Shown here: positions 14,301 through 27,825 of the stretch, in pieces
Position numbering within the stretch: position 1 is the stretch's first letter
Layout: every line of letters begins with the position of its first letter
Assembly (NCBI GenBank): GCA_013397795.1
Contig: VZTJ01000082.1
Coordinates: 261,322 to 325,321 of the forward strand
DNA length: 64,000 bases
From: Orthonyx spaldingii
Lineage: Eukaryota; Chordata; Aves; Passeriformes; Orthonychidae
Reading direction: 5' to 3'
The notes under the pieces: model-generated
Databases searched by the model: none
The model's input: the letters and a program-made list of their open reading frames with translations, nothing else
Told to the model about the DNA's origin: nothing
Position numbers and translations under genes: made by a program

Positions 14301-17300
14301 CCCCTTTTTTTCCTGTTGGTTTAAGCTGGAGAAAGAGGAATAGAAGAAATCTGTAACATATGAGCAAAATTATCTCTAAATAGAGTGTTTAAAAATGTTT
14401 CCATCAGGCATCAGTAGATGGGTCTTTAAATGAAAGCCAAGCATTACAATGGCATTTATTTTGGGTCTTGCATTCCAAGAGAGAAAATATGAGCCAGATA
14501 AGTTAGTCTGTGTTGACATGTAAAGTACATCACTCCCATTAAAAGGGCTGTTGTGGATCTAAATGACCCAAAAGATGCTCTGTGGCTCAACTGAATACCA
14601 GAGAACAGAAGCGTAAATGTATTTGGACATGGGTAATTCAATTGTAGTTATTGCACTTCTGAATCAGCTTGTATGTAAACTTCCACCAGACAGAAAGCAC
14701 CTGGAAAAGCTCTGCTAAGAAGGCTTGATTCTCTGACAGCTTTGGATGACAGCCTACATAAACAGAGTCAAGAAAGGGAGACATTGTCCTGTTCTTTCAC
14801 TACAGCATTGTTTTTAAGACCGCCTCCAAAAGCCCAAATTTGCAATTAGAAAGCCTCCTCTACAAGGACAGCATATAATTACATGCTTGGGGTTTTCAAT
14901 ATATGCTTGATAGTTTCAGCACTCTTCACTCCAACTCGTGTTGGTTTTCTTTCAGTGCTTATACCTCATTCTCCCCTGAAAGCTTTAAAACTGAAATTTT
15001 TACACACACAGAAGCTTCACTTCTTAATTATTAACTTCATGTATGACATCACTTCCTTTTGTTGTTTATAAGCAAGAAGATTGTTCAGAAACATCCTGGA
15101 TTTGTGTAATCTAAATTAATTGAAAAAAATAAATTAATCTGTATTTAAACAAAGTGAGAAAATCAACATGATGCCAAACTGAGACTGATTTCAGTAGTAA
15201 TGACAGTAATTGATTAGGTTCATTCTGCTTAACAATGCTGTTTACATTCTTTCTGCCTCTCCTTAAAGTCAATTATTTCAAAACTCAAGGGATTTCTCTT
15301 ATGCACATCTGCAAATTCAATGTCAGATCCAGATTCGCATTTTGGTGGTGAATCAAGCTGGCCTCAGTTCACCCAATGAGAGCTGAGTTTTTACCAGACA
15401 AACAAACTGAGGTGACTTAATGCTTGAGGGGTTTAACCGACATATTTACTTGCTTTTGCCATCCTTTTTTCACTTCTAATGAATCAAACATATTACTACA
15501 CACTGTTGATAAATTGAAGATGATAGGAGAGAACAGATGAGATAGACATTAACAACTTTAAACAAAAGACGCCCAACTTAACTAATATCTGACACCACCA
15601 GCCCTTCAAAGGGAGGTTTACATTTTTTGAAAGGATTAGAAAAGAACTAAGATTTAAGGATTTTTTTTTTTATTTAAACTTTATGAATGGGAAACTAGGC
15701 ATGCTAGAAATATTCAAAATTACTGCACCTTCAAAATTATATGTCTCAGTAGCATACACATATTACTTAATGACACGGGTTATCTATATGTATTCTCTTT
15801 ATATAAATGTTGGTAATGAAAGACTGATCAGCCCATCAACAGATAAGGAATTTACTTAAATTCTTGGAAAATGAAAATGCTGAGATCTGTTTGCATGTAT
15901 ACAAATCTGATATGTATGTGCAGTTGTTAAACGTAAAATCTGAGTCTGCTTTTTCATACACAATTGAATGATATGGCAAGACAATTTGTTACATAGTGTC
16001 TAGTTGTGACCTGAGCCAAGTTAGGAATTGACAGGAATTGGACTTTTTCCACCAATGGGAATGAAACTTGGCTGCTAATATCTCTGTGCAAAGAGATACT
16101 TGACTCTACACAGAGCTCTGCAACAAGACCTAAGGCTTGGCACTGCCAGTGACTCACTGGGAACCTTCAGGCAAATGATTCTTTCCATTTTCCCTTGTTT
16201 TCCTAACTCTAAGTTGGTAGTACCAAAACTTATTCGTGCTTATCCTAGAAAGTCTTGTGGCTGTAAGTTGTCTTCAGCGCTAACCAGCATTACTACAAAA
16301 CTGGCAGTGTTAGGCACTTCATTTTGTTTTCATTTTCTCCAGTTGTGGTACCTCAGCAGGCTCCCAAAGGAAGTGATACCCACTCCCAATTGTTTTTAAA
16401 TCCTGACTGAAAACCAACAGTCTACTTGCTAATGCTGTTTTCAGTGTGCTATTTACACCTTCACATACATTTGTTTTTATACTATTGGTTCACAGGCTTC
16501 TCCACCGAGTGGGAATGAGATTGGACTGCTCATATCAGAAGTATCAGTTTGCTGCTCAGCAATAGCAAATCATGAGACCTGAAAAGAGTGATCTTGTGCT
16601 TGTTGCTCGGATTGACTTGTATTGATCACTCCCTGAGTTCTTTCATGAGAGGCACTGAGAGTAATTAATAATCAAAGAATAGCTTGGGCTGAGAGAAGCG
16701 ACAGCATCCATGTGTCAGCCAAATCAGGATATTCTCGTCATGCCACTCTGTTTTCTGCTGTAAAGAGAGACTTACTTAAAATATTGTAGAATACTTTCTT
16801 GGTCACGTAGAGCACAGAGTTTTCTGCTGATATCATTTGATGCAGTGAAGAAAGTCAGAGGACCAGTTTAAACTGAATCACACGCATTTCTGCTGAGAAA
16901 GCAACAGCTGCCTCAGAGACATTGAACAATGAGGTCTGCTTTGAAGAGCTAATGCAAGTTTATTGCTCTGCAACAGAGCAAACCTTCAGTTCTGATTTTT
17001 TTGAAACATTCTTTCAATAGTTTAGCCTGGGTTTTGCACAACCTTTACAGAATTAAGCACTCTAGCAGACTGCTGCCAACAAAGGTTGCTTAATTCCTCA
17101 GTAAAGGGGGAGTCTTGTTATTTAAATAAAGTAGCTACTGTAGTAGATTTGCAGATATGTTAAGAGTATTACAGGATCTAGAGGTAGATTTAGGAAGAAA
17201 ATACTATAAAGCAGGAAAAAATTAAACAGAGTACTTATTGAAACATGAAAGACATTATGACATGTGATGTGATTGCATCAGATACGAGCAGGTGGGATTG

Positions 17301-18550
17301 TGCTACCTGTACACGCAGTGTAATGCATGTTGCAAAGTGACACTTGATTATAGCTACACTTCCCTTTAAAACATGGTCATCTTTTAAATCTACCACCAAC
17401 AATTACACTGGAGGAAGAACACAGAAGCCACAGCATTATTCTGTCTGCAAACCAACATATTATGTTTTCCTACGCACTGGTACATTACCCACAATTTTTT
17501 GCCTGAAACTGGACTGGTGAATTCATCTGCCATAGATTCACTGTCACAGGACAGCAGCTGCTGCATTACCAGAGGAACCACAGCAACACAGACTAGGGTC
17601 ACTTTGCAATAGGCATTCTGGAAAGCACTCCCAGAGTCAACTCAGTTTCCATTCCTCATGTGAACACAAGCTTTCATTCTGCTTTACTCACCAAAATGGA
17701 AGTAATAAGTGCTATGGTATGGCCTGGTCACTGTGAGTTCCTCCAAATCCAGGACTGGAGTACAAGTAAGCAGACCCTATAGTTTCTCCAGCATCTATCT
17801 CAACCAGGAAGACAGAGAGAACTGAAAGGCCACAGCCATGCACAGAAGGTATGACAACTTTAACTGAACCCTGAAGCACCAGGAGGGGGAATCCTTGCTG
17901 CTGACCCTTTCACAGGAAGGGAGTTGCATGGCTATTCCACTGGAACCTTTCAGGCTTGTATTCTCGAGTGTAGTCAATTATATATTTTTACTGTGTAAGT
18001 TATACTACACCAAAGCAACCAGACAGTCGTCTTCAAGTAGGAACAGCTCAGTGGTGCTTTCTCATTGGTGTTCTTCCCTGGCCCCAGGTGCATTACAGCA
18101 GATGGGCTGCCTGTTGCTGCAGGTTGGTGGCTGACTGTGCCTGCTTTGAAACAAGGTGTCAGGCTCTTGTCCAGGCTTTGCATAAAAACCTCACATAAAA
18201 ACACACGTCTGTGTGTTTAGTGATAGGTACACCGGAAAGACACAACCAGTCTAAATTTTTTCAGCTTGTGCAAGTTCATCTCTCAGACCAACCTCTTGAA
18301 CAAGCACTCTGGGATTTTATTGGAAAAAATTGCTTCAAGAGAAACATTCTTCCAGCACTCTCAAAAACCTGTATGCAAATTTGCTTCCTTTAGAGAATAA
18401 ACAAGTGTTTTAGCAGACTCAGCCGCAGAGGTTTTATTGGCAGGTTATTAAAAGCTGCAATTTTTTTTTTATATAATTTCAAGAAAAAATTTTAGACACA
18501 CATGGGAGACTGACGGTACTAAAATACAGATGAAGAAAGAGACACTTGGC
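11353..18550. other. Non-coding region, no gene recognised
   Basis: AT-rich sequence without recognisable genes or confident transposons. A palindromic SOX-like pair CATTGAACAATG is at 16920-16931. Open frames are short (at most about 100 codons) and unlike known proteins. Confidence 0.65.
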
Positions 18551-18589
18551 AAAATACATGAGCAAAAACCAGAGCTGGTTCTCCTCAGA

Positions 18590-18660
18590 GCTCGCTTTGC
18601 ATAAATTATTTATGATATCCATCGAAGGCCATGGATTTGCATAAATTTAAAGAGGAGTCA
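18590..18660. promoter_or_regulatory. Candidate regulatory block with duplicated octamer-type 12-mer
   Basis: The exact 12-mer TTTGCATAAATT occurs twice, at 18596-18607 and 18636-18647, on the same strand 40 bp apart. The second copy is preceded by A, giving a perfect POU-factor octamer ATTTGCAT at 18635-18642. Between them lies an AT-rich segment and a GGCCATGG palindrome. Such pairs are common in homeobox/POU enhancers; assignment is by motif only. Confidence 0.3.
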
Positions 18661-19034
18661 GTCAATGTATTTGCTGCACAAGGTGAATGCACAGGAATTC
18701 TTTCCTTCCCCCATATTCTTGGGTGACGTTTTGCTACTAGAAATTACAAACCACCTAAGCATTGAAAAATGCTTTTCCCCAACACCACTGAATGATCTGG
18801 TTTATGACTTTTGTTTGGGATGATAACAAACTCTGGAATCAATCAGTTTTTAATGTTAAGGTGTGATCTATCTTTTTTTCTCTACTAGATATTTATTACA
18901 CTAATAATATTCCTTTGGTATCTCAGTGTCCCCATTATTTTACACTATGGATATCTGCCTGTGTATAAATATTTCATGAACTACCCGTAACCTTGTAGAT
19001 ACACATATAAATCATTAACAATTGTAACAGAAAT

Positions 19035-19100
19035 TCTGGCACATTTCAAGTCAATGGCAAAACTTTCCCTGACTTCAGTAAGGATCAGATTTTGCCTCTG
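19035..19100. mobile_element. Ancient amniote repeat fragment (family uncertain)
   Basis: Contains AAGTCAATGGCAAAACT followed by CCTGACTTCAGTAAGGATCAG. This resembles a block widespread in bird, crocodile and turtle genomes (matching CCATTGACTTCAATGGGAG and AGGATCAGGCC). The match is from memory of that consensus, and the family name is not certain. Confidence 0.4.
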
Positions 19101-19582
19101 CCCCCTTTGCAATGTGTCTAGCAGGTGTCATTGCCCTTTTAATGCCAGCTGTCAGCAGGTGTCTTTGCTAGAAGTTCCAAATAACAGCATTTGCCATATT
19201 ATCCAGCATATTAAAACTATTTTCTGCTGGCTTAACTGAGGTTTCAGTCCAAGCTGGAGGTTGTGACATCTGCTCAAATGAGATTGCACACTGCTGGAAT
19301 GAAATCCCAGATCATTCCTTAGTGGGTTTGGAGCTAACAGACTCATAAATTGAAGTTGATTTGTATTCTTTATGGCCAAAGAGTTGCAATAAAGCCTTAG
19401 GGTGGCTGGATCGTCCAAAGCACCCTGCCAGTTAGAACTATTGTTTATACCATTGACTCCAACACTGTGTTGCATCCAGTAGGTTTCTGTGCTGGCATGT
19501 TGCAAACACGTGAGCAAATCATCTGGGTATAGAAATAATAATATCAGTGAATATCTTGAATCTCTAGCGCAGCTTTCAGTAC

Positions 19583-19750
19583 AAGAGCTTTAAATAACTA
19601 CACATGTTAATTAATCTCTTCCAGCTTCCCCTATGAGGTGGGCAAATGTTAATATAATCACTCTGTAGATGGGAAGACATTAGCACAGAGCTGTTAAATG
19701 ACCTGCCTCCTGGCTGATATGACTTCTGTGGGAGGTGGACTCTGCATCTA
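19583..19750 (+). mobile_element. MIR-like SINE remnant
   Basis: Follows the MIR consensus order: AGAGCTTTAAATAACTACAC, then CCCTATGAGGTGGGCAAATG, then TGTAGATGGGAAGACATTAG, GCACAGAGCTGTTAAATGAC and CTGCCT. These correspond to the MIR blocks 'ccctatgaggtaggta', 'acagatgaggaaactgaggcacagag' and 'gttaagtgacttgcc'. It is heavily diverged, as expected of a fossil copy. MIR-type elements are rare in birds but have been reported. Confidence 0.6.
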
Positions 19751-20711
19751 ACAAGGCTGTTTCTCCTGTGCTCTCAAGCAAACTAAGTCAGCTGAAGATA
19801 AGTTGATAGCATATCTCTACATGTTCTGCCCAATTTACCCCTCTCTTTTTTAGTCTCAGAATAGAATCTACCATGTAGGTGATACATGGCTTCTTAAAAA
19901 CCACGTTTCATATGCTCTGCTGGAGATACTTATGTTCAATGAACTGGTGACCTCTGCAAGAATCCACACCTCTAAGTAATGAAGATTTCATCTTTGGGGA
20001 AAAAATAACCCACAGGGATATCTTTCTATCTTTGAATAAGAGCTCATTTCAGGAGAATGAAATTCATTTTCTCTAGTGATTTTTGGGAGTCAGAGCATGT
20101 CTGATTTTCCCCATTCTTTGTCAGTGTCATAAAATATCTGTCCTCAGATATTTTCACACTTCAACAAAAAATCACCTGAAAATAGTGATGTAAAAAGATG
20201 TTAATAGCTATGCAATTCTGTTGCTAGTTTTTATCTCTAACACAGCTATATCTATCAATCAGATACAAATTTGACCCATCTTCCTTCATCAGACCTCATT
20301 CTATTCAAGTCCAGTTTTAAATTAAAATAACCATATCCTTTGTTTTACTGTTTTCATAACCAAATATGGTATCTACTAAACTTGCCCGTTATCCTGCTAA
20401 GATCTGAAATATCTTTTTAATGTTTGCCAGACCTAAAACTTACCCCAGTCAACCTTGTACTATTATTGCCTAAGAAATTAAAGGCATTAACCAGCTGCTG
20501 GGGAAGGTAAATAATTTCATGTTTTTGTTTGCATTTGTCGATTTCTGAGGGAAGAAATGCCTGGTATTTTACCGGTTTCCAAAAGCTAAAGATTCTATTT
20601 AACTCTGTGCTTCCATACAGGTTTAGACAACTACTTCTGAACATGGTATCTGATGTCATCCCACATGAAAACAATAATAATATATAAGTCCCTAGGAAAT
20701 ATTTAAGTTCC

Positions 20712-20850
20712 AAGGGAATTCAAGGCCAGTTTGGATGGGGCTCTGAGCAACTTGGTCTAGTTGAAGGTGTCCTTACCCACAGCAGGGCCATTGGAACCAG
20801 ATGATCTTCAAGGTCCCCTTCCAAGCCAAACCATTCTAAGATTCTATGAT
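20712..20850 (+). mobile_element. CR1 LINE 3'-end fragment
   Basis: Matches the avian CR1 3' end in order: TTCAAGGCCAGTTTGGATGG, GCTCTGAGCAACTTGGTCTAG, GAAGGTGTCC, GGAACCAGATGATCTTCAAGG, CCAAACCATTCTAAG, ending ATTCTATGAT, the terminal octamer-type repeat of CR1. Only the last 140 bp or so remain, the usual 5'-truncated form. Confidence 0.93.
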
Positions 20851-21840
20851 CCCCATCTCCCTATCACTTGGACACCAGTAAAAGTATTTAAGTTTGTTAA
20901 ATTCTTCACACTTTAAGTCATGGAAACAGGACAGATTTATTTTCTGCCACATGTAACACAAAAATTATCTATGGGTAAGGTTATATCCATGTTGGAAGTT
21001 ACAAGTGTGTAGGTCACTCTGACTGTCATGCCACTCTGATGTTATCCAGAAGAAGGGTGGAGCTTACCTTTAAAATGGTTTTACAACTGTTGTAGAATAT
21101 GATTTCAGATGAGTTCAGGTTAAAATACCAAGGATAAAAGAAAGAGGGCTTAACTCCTGGAGGATTCTCCCATATGCATGCAAATTTGATTTTAGTACTA
21201 ATTGCAGTTTGAACTCTAGAACAGAGAAGTTACATTGCCATGTTCAGATGGCTACAATATGGAGAACAGTTTAGATTTAGCCAATCCATCCCACGCTATC
21301 AAAATCCTTCTTGCTACCTCCGAAAAGATGGACATCAGACTCAATTCTACATTTATAAAAAAGTAAAATGAAACAAATGAACTCATATAATTTTGAATTT
21401 GTTCTTAATTAATCTGAAGTGATACACATCTGATTTATACTTGAAAAGACTATTTCCATTCTGCTGGCCAGAATGTTGTCAGCATCTTACAATCCATCTT
21501 TATTCAAGATCTTTGCTTTCTGCACATCTTCATAAATTCAGAAGTGTTAGAATTGTGATTAGAAACATTCTATCTCCAAAATCTTTCTGTTAACTCAGAA
21601 GAGGTATCTTTCTTTAGAATTAGCATTAATAAATCTTTTTATTCTCAGGAATTCATCAAAGCCTGGATTTCTGTGGCTTTTTTTGCTGAAATATTTACAG
21701 AATCTCTGCTTAGTTATATTTCCATCCAAATATTCTTTCTGCTACTGTTTGTAAGACTTCAGCTACGTCAAAGTACTTACTTAATTTTGCAGTGCTTGTG
21801 CTATTTCTTATTGTATACCTTTGAGAAAAAAATTTAATGT

Positions 21841-21905
21841 CCCAGGGCAGGGAGTGTGGAACTAGGGGTTCTTTAGGGTCTCTTCCAACCCAAATTGTTC
21901 TATGT
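21841..21905 (+). mobile_element. CR1 LINE 3'-end fragment (short)
   Basis: Carries GGAACTAGGGGTTCTTTAGG, TCTCTTCCAACCCAAATTG and TTCTATG, matching the last 60 bp or so of CR1 ('ggaactagatgatctttaaggtcc', 'ttccaacccaaaccattctatg'). It is in the same orientation as the copy 1 kb upstream. Confidence 0.85.
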
Positions 21906-22499
21906 TTAGCTAATGTTGTCATTTTTATCAGCCCATTTCATTAATTATATATATTCAATGGCATTTGCCATGTTTATTGCATGACTCCTGCCTGCCATCT
22001 GAGCATCACTGCTGGCTTGCCACACAACTCACCTTACAGCTGCTGTCTCTTTAAAGCTTTTAACCTGCACAGCAGTACAGCTGAGAGTCTGATACAGCCA
22101 CATGTGTAAATACCACCTACGTAAACGCATTGAGTGATGAAACTTCGGAGCAGAAATTCCAAACATGATCGAAATACAGTATGTACTATAAGTTCTAATT
22201 AGCAAAGTACACTCATAAGATAAAAATAATTCAGGGCTTGGAAAAGTGGAGGCTATGCTTTTTGGGGTTAGGGAGTCAAGGGGCAGGGGAACATGAGATC
22301 TGGTTGAGTTCACAGGACATATCCCAAGTGCAATACAGTTCAAGAGGTGGGATGTATCATAATTTCTTCAAACACACAAGCAGAGTTTGTGCTGCTGCTC
22401 CTGGATAAGGCTCCATATTCCTGCAGAATACCCACTAAGGCAGTACCCTGAGACAGGGACTACCTCCTTCCTGTGCCCCACATCTCTTACACATCTCCT

Positions 22500-22630
22500 G
22501 ACCCACCCTGCGGAGAGGACTTAACCTCATTCCAGCTACAAAATGGGAGGAGTGCCTCTTCCCTATCTCACAAGGTACTGTGAAGATAAATATGTGAATA
22601 TTTAGGTACTACTGTAAAGATGACCAAATA
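22500..22630 (-). mobile_element. MIR-like SINE remnant, reverse orientation
   Basis: On the + strand it shows ACTTAACCTCATTCCAGCTA, ACAAAATGGGAGGAGTGCC, TTCCCTATCTCACAAGGTACT and GTGAAGATAAATATGTGAAT. These follow the reverse complement of MIR-type SINEs ('taaaatggggataata', 'cctacctcatagggttgttgtgaggattaaatgag'). The closest variants are amniote MIR relatives. Old and diverged. Confidence 0.55.
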
Positions 22631-23393
22631 AGCCACTGGCATGAGCTTATTGGGTACTATATTAGCATGGAGAGGAATTCTCCTTCTTGCCTGTAATGGG
22701 AAACTCCTAAAATTCTGCCTTAAAAGGAACAGACAACAAACAGCATGAATCCCTAAGGGGAATGAAGAGGAGGTCATACTTTACAGTCCACGTAGGCATT
22801 TTACTTCCAAGGGGAGCATTTTGAACATATTCTCAGTACTTTTTTCCTCAGTAAACCTGAAAGCATTTTCCTCTGTGATGAAACATACAAATATAACATT
22901 TCTCCTTTTTGGTAAATAATAGTAGACCGTGTTCCTTTTCATTTCCTCCTCCCAGCCCGAGTATAAAACATGTCTGTTTGAGTACATTTAATTGCTTTGA
23001 TTTTATTTAAGAGAAAAAATATGGTGAAAAAGAAAATCATGCATACTTTCCTGCCATTGGTATTTTGCTCTCTGCTAAGTATGGTGGCATTTCCTCCACT
23101 TTAATATAAGCCCCTATTCAGTAAAGAATCTAATCATGTACATAACTCAATGTCTAACACTTCCTCTCAAAAATAAATGAGATGCCTGTTTAATTACTTC
23201 ATCAACTTAGTGCTCTGGAGACCTGAACAGAAAAGTTTTGCCCTTTCTTTATGATGTGAGATTCTATAACGCCAATGTAGAAACTGTTTGGCAATTTCAT
23301 CTCCTTTAAGTTTTTCCATTTGCAAAAAAATCAAAGGTATAGCGTGTTCTATATTCAGTTACCTGGGTATCAGCAATGAAAGACAGAATTTAC

Positions 23394-23413
23394 TTTTGTT
23401 TGTTTGTTTGTTT
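23394..23413. repeat. (TTTG)n simple repeat
   Basis: Run of TTTG units just before CTGCCTATGC. Confidence 0.8.
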
Positions 23414-26400
23414 CTGCCTATGCACAGTATGCAGATGACAGTCAAGGTTGTTCTCTGCCCTGATATAATTCATCTGGATTATATTTATGGAGTTTAGATC
23501 AATTCTTTCAAATATGCACTACAGAAGTTAGCACAGTCCTTACGGCTCTCCTTAACTTTTAGAGAGAAATTACATAAAAGGATGTGGTGTGGGTCATGGA
23601 GTTTAGCCAACCAAATCAACAAAGCAGCAAGAATTGCCTGGTGCCAACCAGAGTAAGGAACACCACCTATACTTATGGTAAACAGATCACATTGGTCATT
23701 GCACGATGTATTAGCAAACTATGTGTTCTAACTTTTTATTAGAGTATATCAAAAAAATGTGCACTTAGCTTCATTTTTCTTTATAATATGAGACTAAGCT
23801 GATAAAAATTCCAGGATGGATAAAGAATTGGTTTGTTGAGATTGGCAGCAGTAAGGAACTGGAAAGTTTACATTTATTTTCTTTTTTTTTCTTCTTCCTT
23901 TCTTTTGTTTTGTTGGGTGGTTTTTTTTTAAGAGGCACACATAAATAACCTGACTAAACTACACCACGCCCTTTATACCTACTGTTTCCTTTTAAAGTAC
24001 CTCTCCCAGAAACAGCTAGTCTTGGCTACACTAGCAAATCTTTCTATCTGTTAGTTAGAATCAGGAAGAATTTCAAGACAGAAGTTCAGTAGTCCTAACA
24101 GAGTTTAGATTTCATCATAAATTTGAATTTCTGTCCAAGTTCATGGTGTAAAACACACCAGAGAGAATCATGCAGTGATACATAACTCTGTCCTGAAGGT
24201 CTGGCAAAATTTCTGTCTGGACCAGTAATACCTCCTTATAATCTTCTTGGCCCTCAGAGGCCTACTCCTTAATTGCAGTTCAGCGTGCTCCAGCAAACCT
24301 TTTCTGGGGAGGTGGTTTTGTAGGAATTGCTTTGGCTGAAACGCCTGAGAAGCTTATCACAGTTATAAGCCACTATTAACAAGAAATACATCTTATGATA
24401 GTTCCAGTATCACTAAAGAAATGGAGTACCATTACCCCATGTGCTTATGTTTACCTAAAGGCACAGATCTCACACATTGTCTGGCAAGCAAAAACTAAAT
24501 TATTGAATTTTCATGGACTAAACAAACTACAACAACTACACCTATTTGCAAACAAGTTGCAATCCCACCCCATTAGCCTCTGATAGCCTAACCATGAAGA
24601 ATCAAGTTACTGATGTTTGATGGATTATAAAAAATGTGTTTCATAGAACAAGTCCAAAGTATTGCATAAACTAAGCAGGTAGAAAAATTCCTCAGGCATG
24701 ATGAGGCAAATTAAAAATGGAGAAAAAGGAGAACTTTCCTTTACTGGCTTAAGGGAACACCTTTACAGCTAGATACTGAAAGCATTGTGCTGGTTCCTAA
24801 TTAGCCAGACATGTATTTCTCTGAATAAAGTCCACAGGAATTATCTGCTTAAGACCACCTATTTAGTTCTTAAATTTTCACGTTTAGTCCATAAAGTGTC
24901 TGTTCACTTTCCATGTTTAATGTCTCCTACACAGCATGAAAAAGTGGCATAAAAGCAGCCCAGCCCAGCATGGTATGCACTGAACAGCTACTTCTGTTAC
25001 CACATGAGGAAAAGACAGATTTTGGTGGGGAGTGGGTAGGAACAGGGCCCCTGCTAATAACCAGAAGAACAAACAAGTGGTGTTAAGCAGAGCTAATACT
25101 TATCTACCTAATTCACTCTCATGATGAGAAACACAGCTCAGCCTCAATCCTAAAGAGTAACTGTTGGAGCTTACAGCACACATACAACTACACTGAGGTT
25201 GCCATAAATGGCAAAATACAGGTCTCCACGTGGATGCTCAGATCCTTCCCCACTGTTTGCTGGAGTGGGGCCTGGCAGGCTGAAGTGTCTGTCAGGTCCA
25301 TATTGATGCCCCTGTGGTGCAACCAGGGAAGCTGGAATCTCTGATAGTGCATAGACCTCCTTCAAGGACTCTGCCTGCCTCCATCAAGTACCAAAAAAAG
25401 CATAACCCTTCCCAAGACCTGAGGGTGCTGACATGCTTATGAAAGATGTTTACTGTCTTGCTGACTTGAGCTCTTTGTTGGATACTGGGTCAAGAAAAGG
25501 GAGTGAAAAAATAAAATACTCAGGTCCTGGGAAACAGAATACCTTGCACACCCCACACTGAGCCAGATTGCAGATAATATTACCTGATCACATCAGATTG
25601 AGAGAGTAATGTTTCTTCTTAAGTCCAATAATGAGTAGTAACCTACTGAGAGTGTACCCAGTGTGACCGATCCTAGTTACTGCCCTCTAAATAGGACGCA
25701 AGATTATGCTTTGTATCCAGACCAAGTTAGCCACGTGTCCTGAAATAGTAAATTACCTGTAAAAGGCAGTCAGAATTATTATTTTTTAAGCAGCACAGAA
25801 ATCCCATAAAGCTAACATGAGTACTATCTGAATGATTCTGAATTTACTACAATGGAAAAAATAAAATAGCAAGAGGATGTCATGACATCCCTTCCTTCTG
25901 TTTTTACTCTCAGTCACTGGTAGAAACTAGGCATACCTTTTCTGAAGCAACTGTAACAAACTCAATTTTTCTTTTATTTTTTTTTTTTTGTGTGCATCTG
26001 TGAAGGAGCACAGAAATGCTTTTACCTCGGTGTTGCATAAAGTTTTGGTTATGATTCAAACATCTCAAAATATTGAGAATAATTGCAACATTATGTGCTG
26101 CCAGCATTTTCAGTACAAAACTCTGTGTTTTTCTCACACTTTATTTAAAAAAGAACATTTTGCACCTCCATAGCTAGTTGTGGTTTTGGATCATAAAGCA
26201 TTAAGGGTTTTGATCTGTTCTGATTCCCACCCTTCAGTCTCATTTTTCTCATAGCTTAGAACAAAATATTAATGTGACTCATCTGTCATAAGTAATTTTC
26301 ATATCCTCTACCTTCTATTTTGGTGTGTAACTAGACAAAAGCTGTAGTTATGTAAAAGTATTTGTGTATTTTGTGTAATGGAAGATAGGAATCACAGGTA

Positions 26401-27757
26401 CTTTAAGCAAAAGAGAGAACAATGTCAGGAGAAAAGTGAATTATAAATGAAAGCAACTTATATATATGATAATAAATACTTCAAAACATGCTATTTCAAT
26501 TTACTATTTCTTGGTATTAAGTATTACAGCTGTCATCTCTGGAACACTGGAAAAGGAAATAATAAATGGGGGAAAAATTAGAGCTTATAGACTGTCTTAT
26601 CCAAAGCAAGCCCCAGCTTTGATATCAAAACATTTACAAGGACACTAATTATACTTGGAAAGCTGGAATTCAAAATTGCAAATGTCAGTTCCAGGATGTT
26701 AATGTTTTCTGGTACAGTTTAGGAAATCCTATGTAGCTTTCGACTTTCAAAAAATGCAATTATGTGTATACATTCCTGTGACTTTTCTCCAGATCAACCT
26801 TCTATCCCACAGTAGTACTTTCTCATAAAAAAAACCCAACCTTAAAAATTCCCTAGAAAACAGAACAATCAATCAGTACAGAAGGGATTTTTCTACAGAG
26901 GCATTTCCAACAATTGACCAGATTCTTCTTTTCTTCCTCAAATAGCAGACTGAAATATTTTAGTAGAGTGGATCCAGTTCAGTGCAAGCCTCATTCCACA
27001 AAAGTCATTTGCTTTTGGGCTGAATATTGAATCAGCAGGACTCAAATATCTGCTTAAAATAGAAGTTATGTTCCTGTGACTACTTCAATTAACTAGGGAT
27101 CATGCTATTTCTGTGCTGAGAGAGAATACAGTGATTTTGTGATTTTCTGCCTTTCTGCTTTTGTCTTTCTGCACTTGAATTGCAAACAGAAGATATTGTT
27201 TTCCACACTCAGTTAATACCTGCAGGCAGCAGAGTGGAAAGGAGAGAAGAGTGCAAGCCACCTCACTGTATTTGAAGATTTAGTACACAGAAAATAAGTT
27301 CTCTCCTTCCTTTCAGATACAATTTTGCACAAAGTAATTCTTAAAAGCAGAGCAATGAAATGAAACTCTATCAACCAGGAAATTCAACACTTAAATGTTC
27401 TCTTAGGAATGATCTCTCATTCTCCCCTCTCTCATATTCCCTCCCTCCCTTCCTTCTCCAAGAAGCCTTCTTGGGAGTTATTTTCTCCATAGTAAGAAAA
27501 GATTTTTGTTGCTTCAAATCACTCAGCATCATGGCTTGTACTTGGGACTTCTCCAAATAGTCGTAATATATATGTAAGGATCTCCACATGACTGAATAAT
27601 GCAGGAAACACAGGGATTGTATCAGTAGGAAACCTTTCAAGAGATTATTTTTTCAGGTTAAAAAAAAATTATCGCACCATTATAGGTTTTCAGTTCTGAA
27701 AGCAGTGAGATGGAAGAATGCACACCAAGTGACTGGTCTCAGGACATGAAGAGCTGG

Positions 27758-27825
27758 NNNNNNNNNNNNNNNNNNNNNNNNNNNNNNNNNNNNNNNNNNN
27801 NNNNNNNNNNNNNNNNNNNNNNNNN
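27758..27825. other. Assembly gap (68 N)
   Basis: A run of N bordered on the right by an ATA microsatellite, which probably caused the assembly break; its true length may differ from 68. Confidence 0.98.

Larger units (their letters stand above)
18661..27757. other. Non-coding region with old repeats, no gene recognised
   Basis: Apart from the CR1 and MIR-like pieces listed separately, this is AT-rich unannotated sequence. It includes an octamer ATGCAAAT at 21178-21185, a TTTG repeat (23394-23413), a pyrimidine-rich tract (23879-23930) and a T-run (about 25977-25989). No open frame resembles a known protein. Confidence 0.65.

Noticed and set aside
16920..16931. Palindromic CATTGAACAATG as a SOX dimer site
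   Set aside because: Half-sites face the opposite way from well-known SOX9 dimer elements, and a 12-bp match is expected by chance in a window this size.
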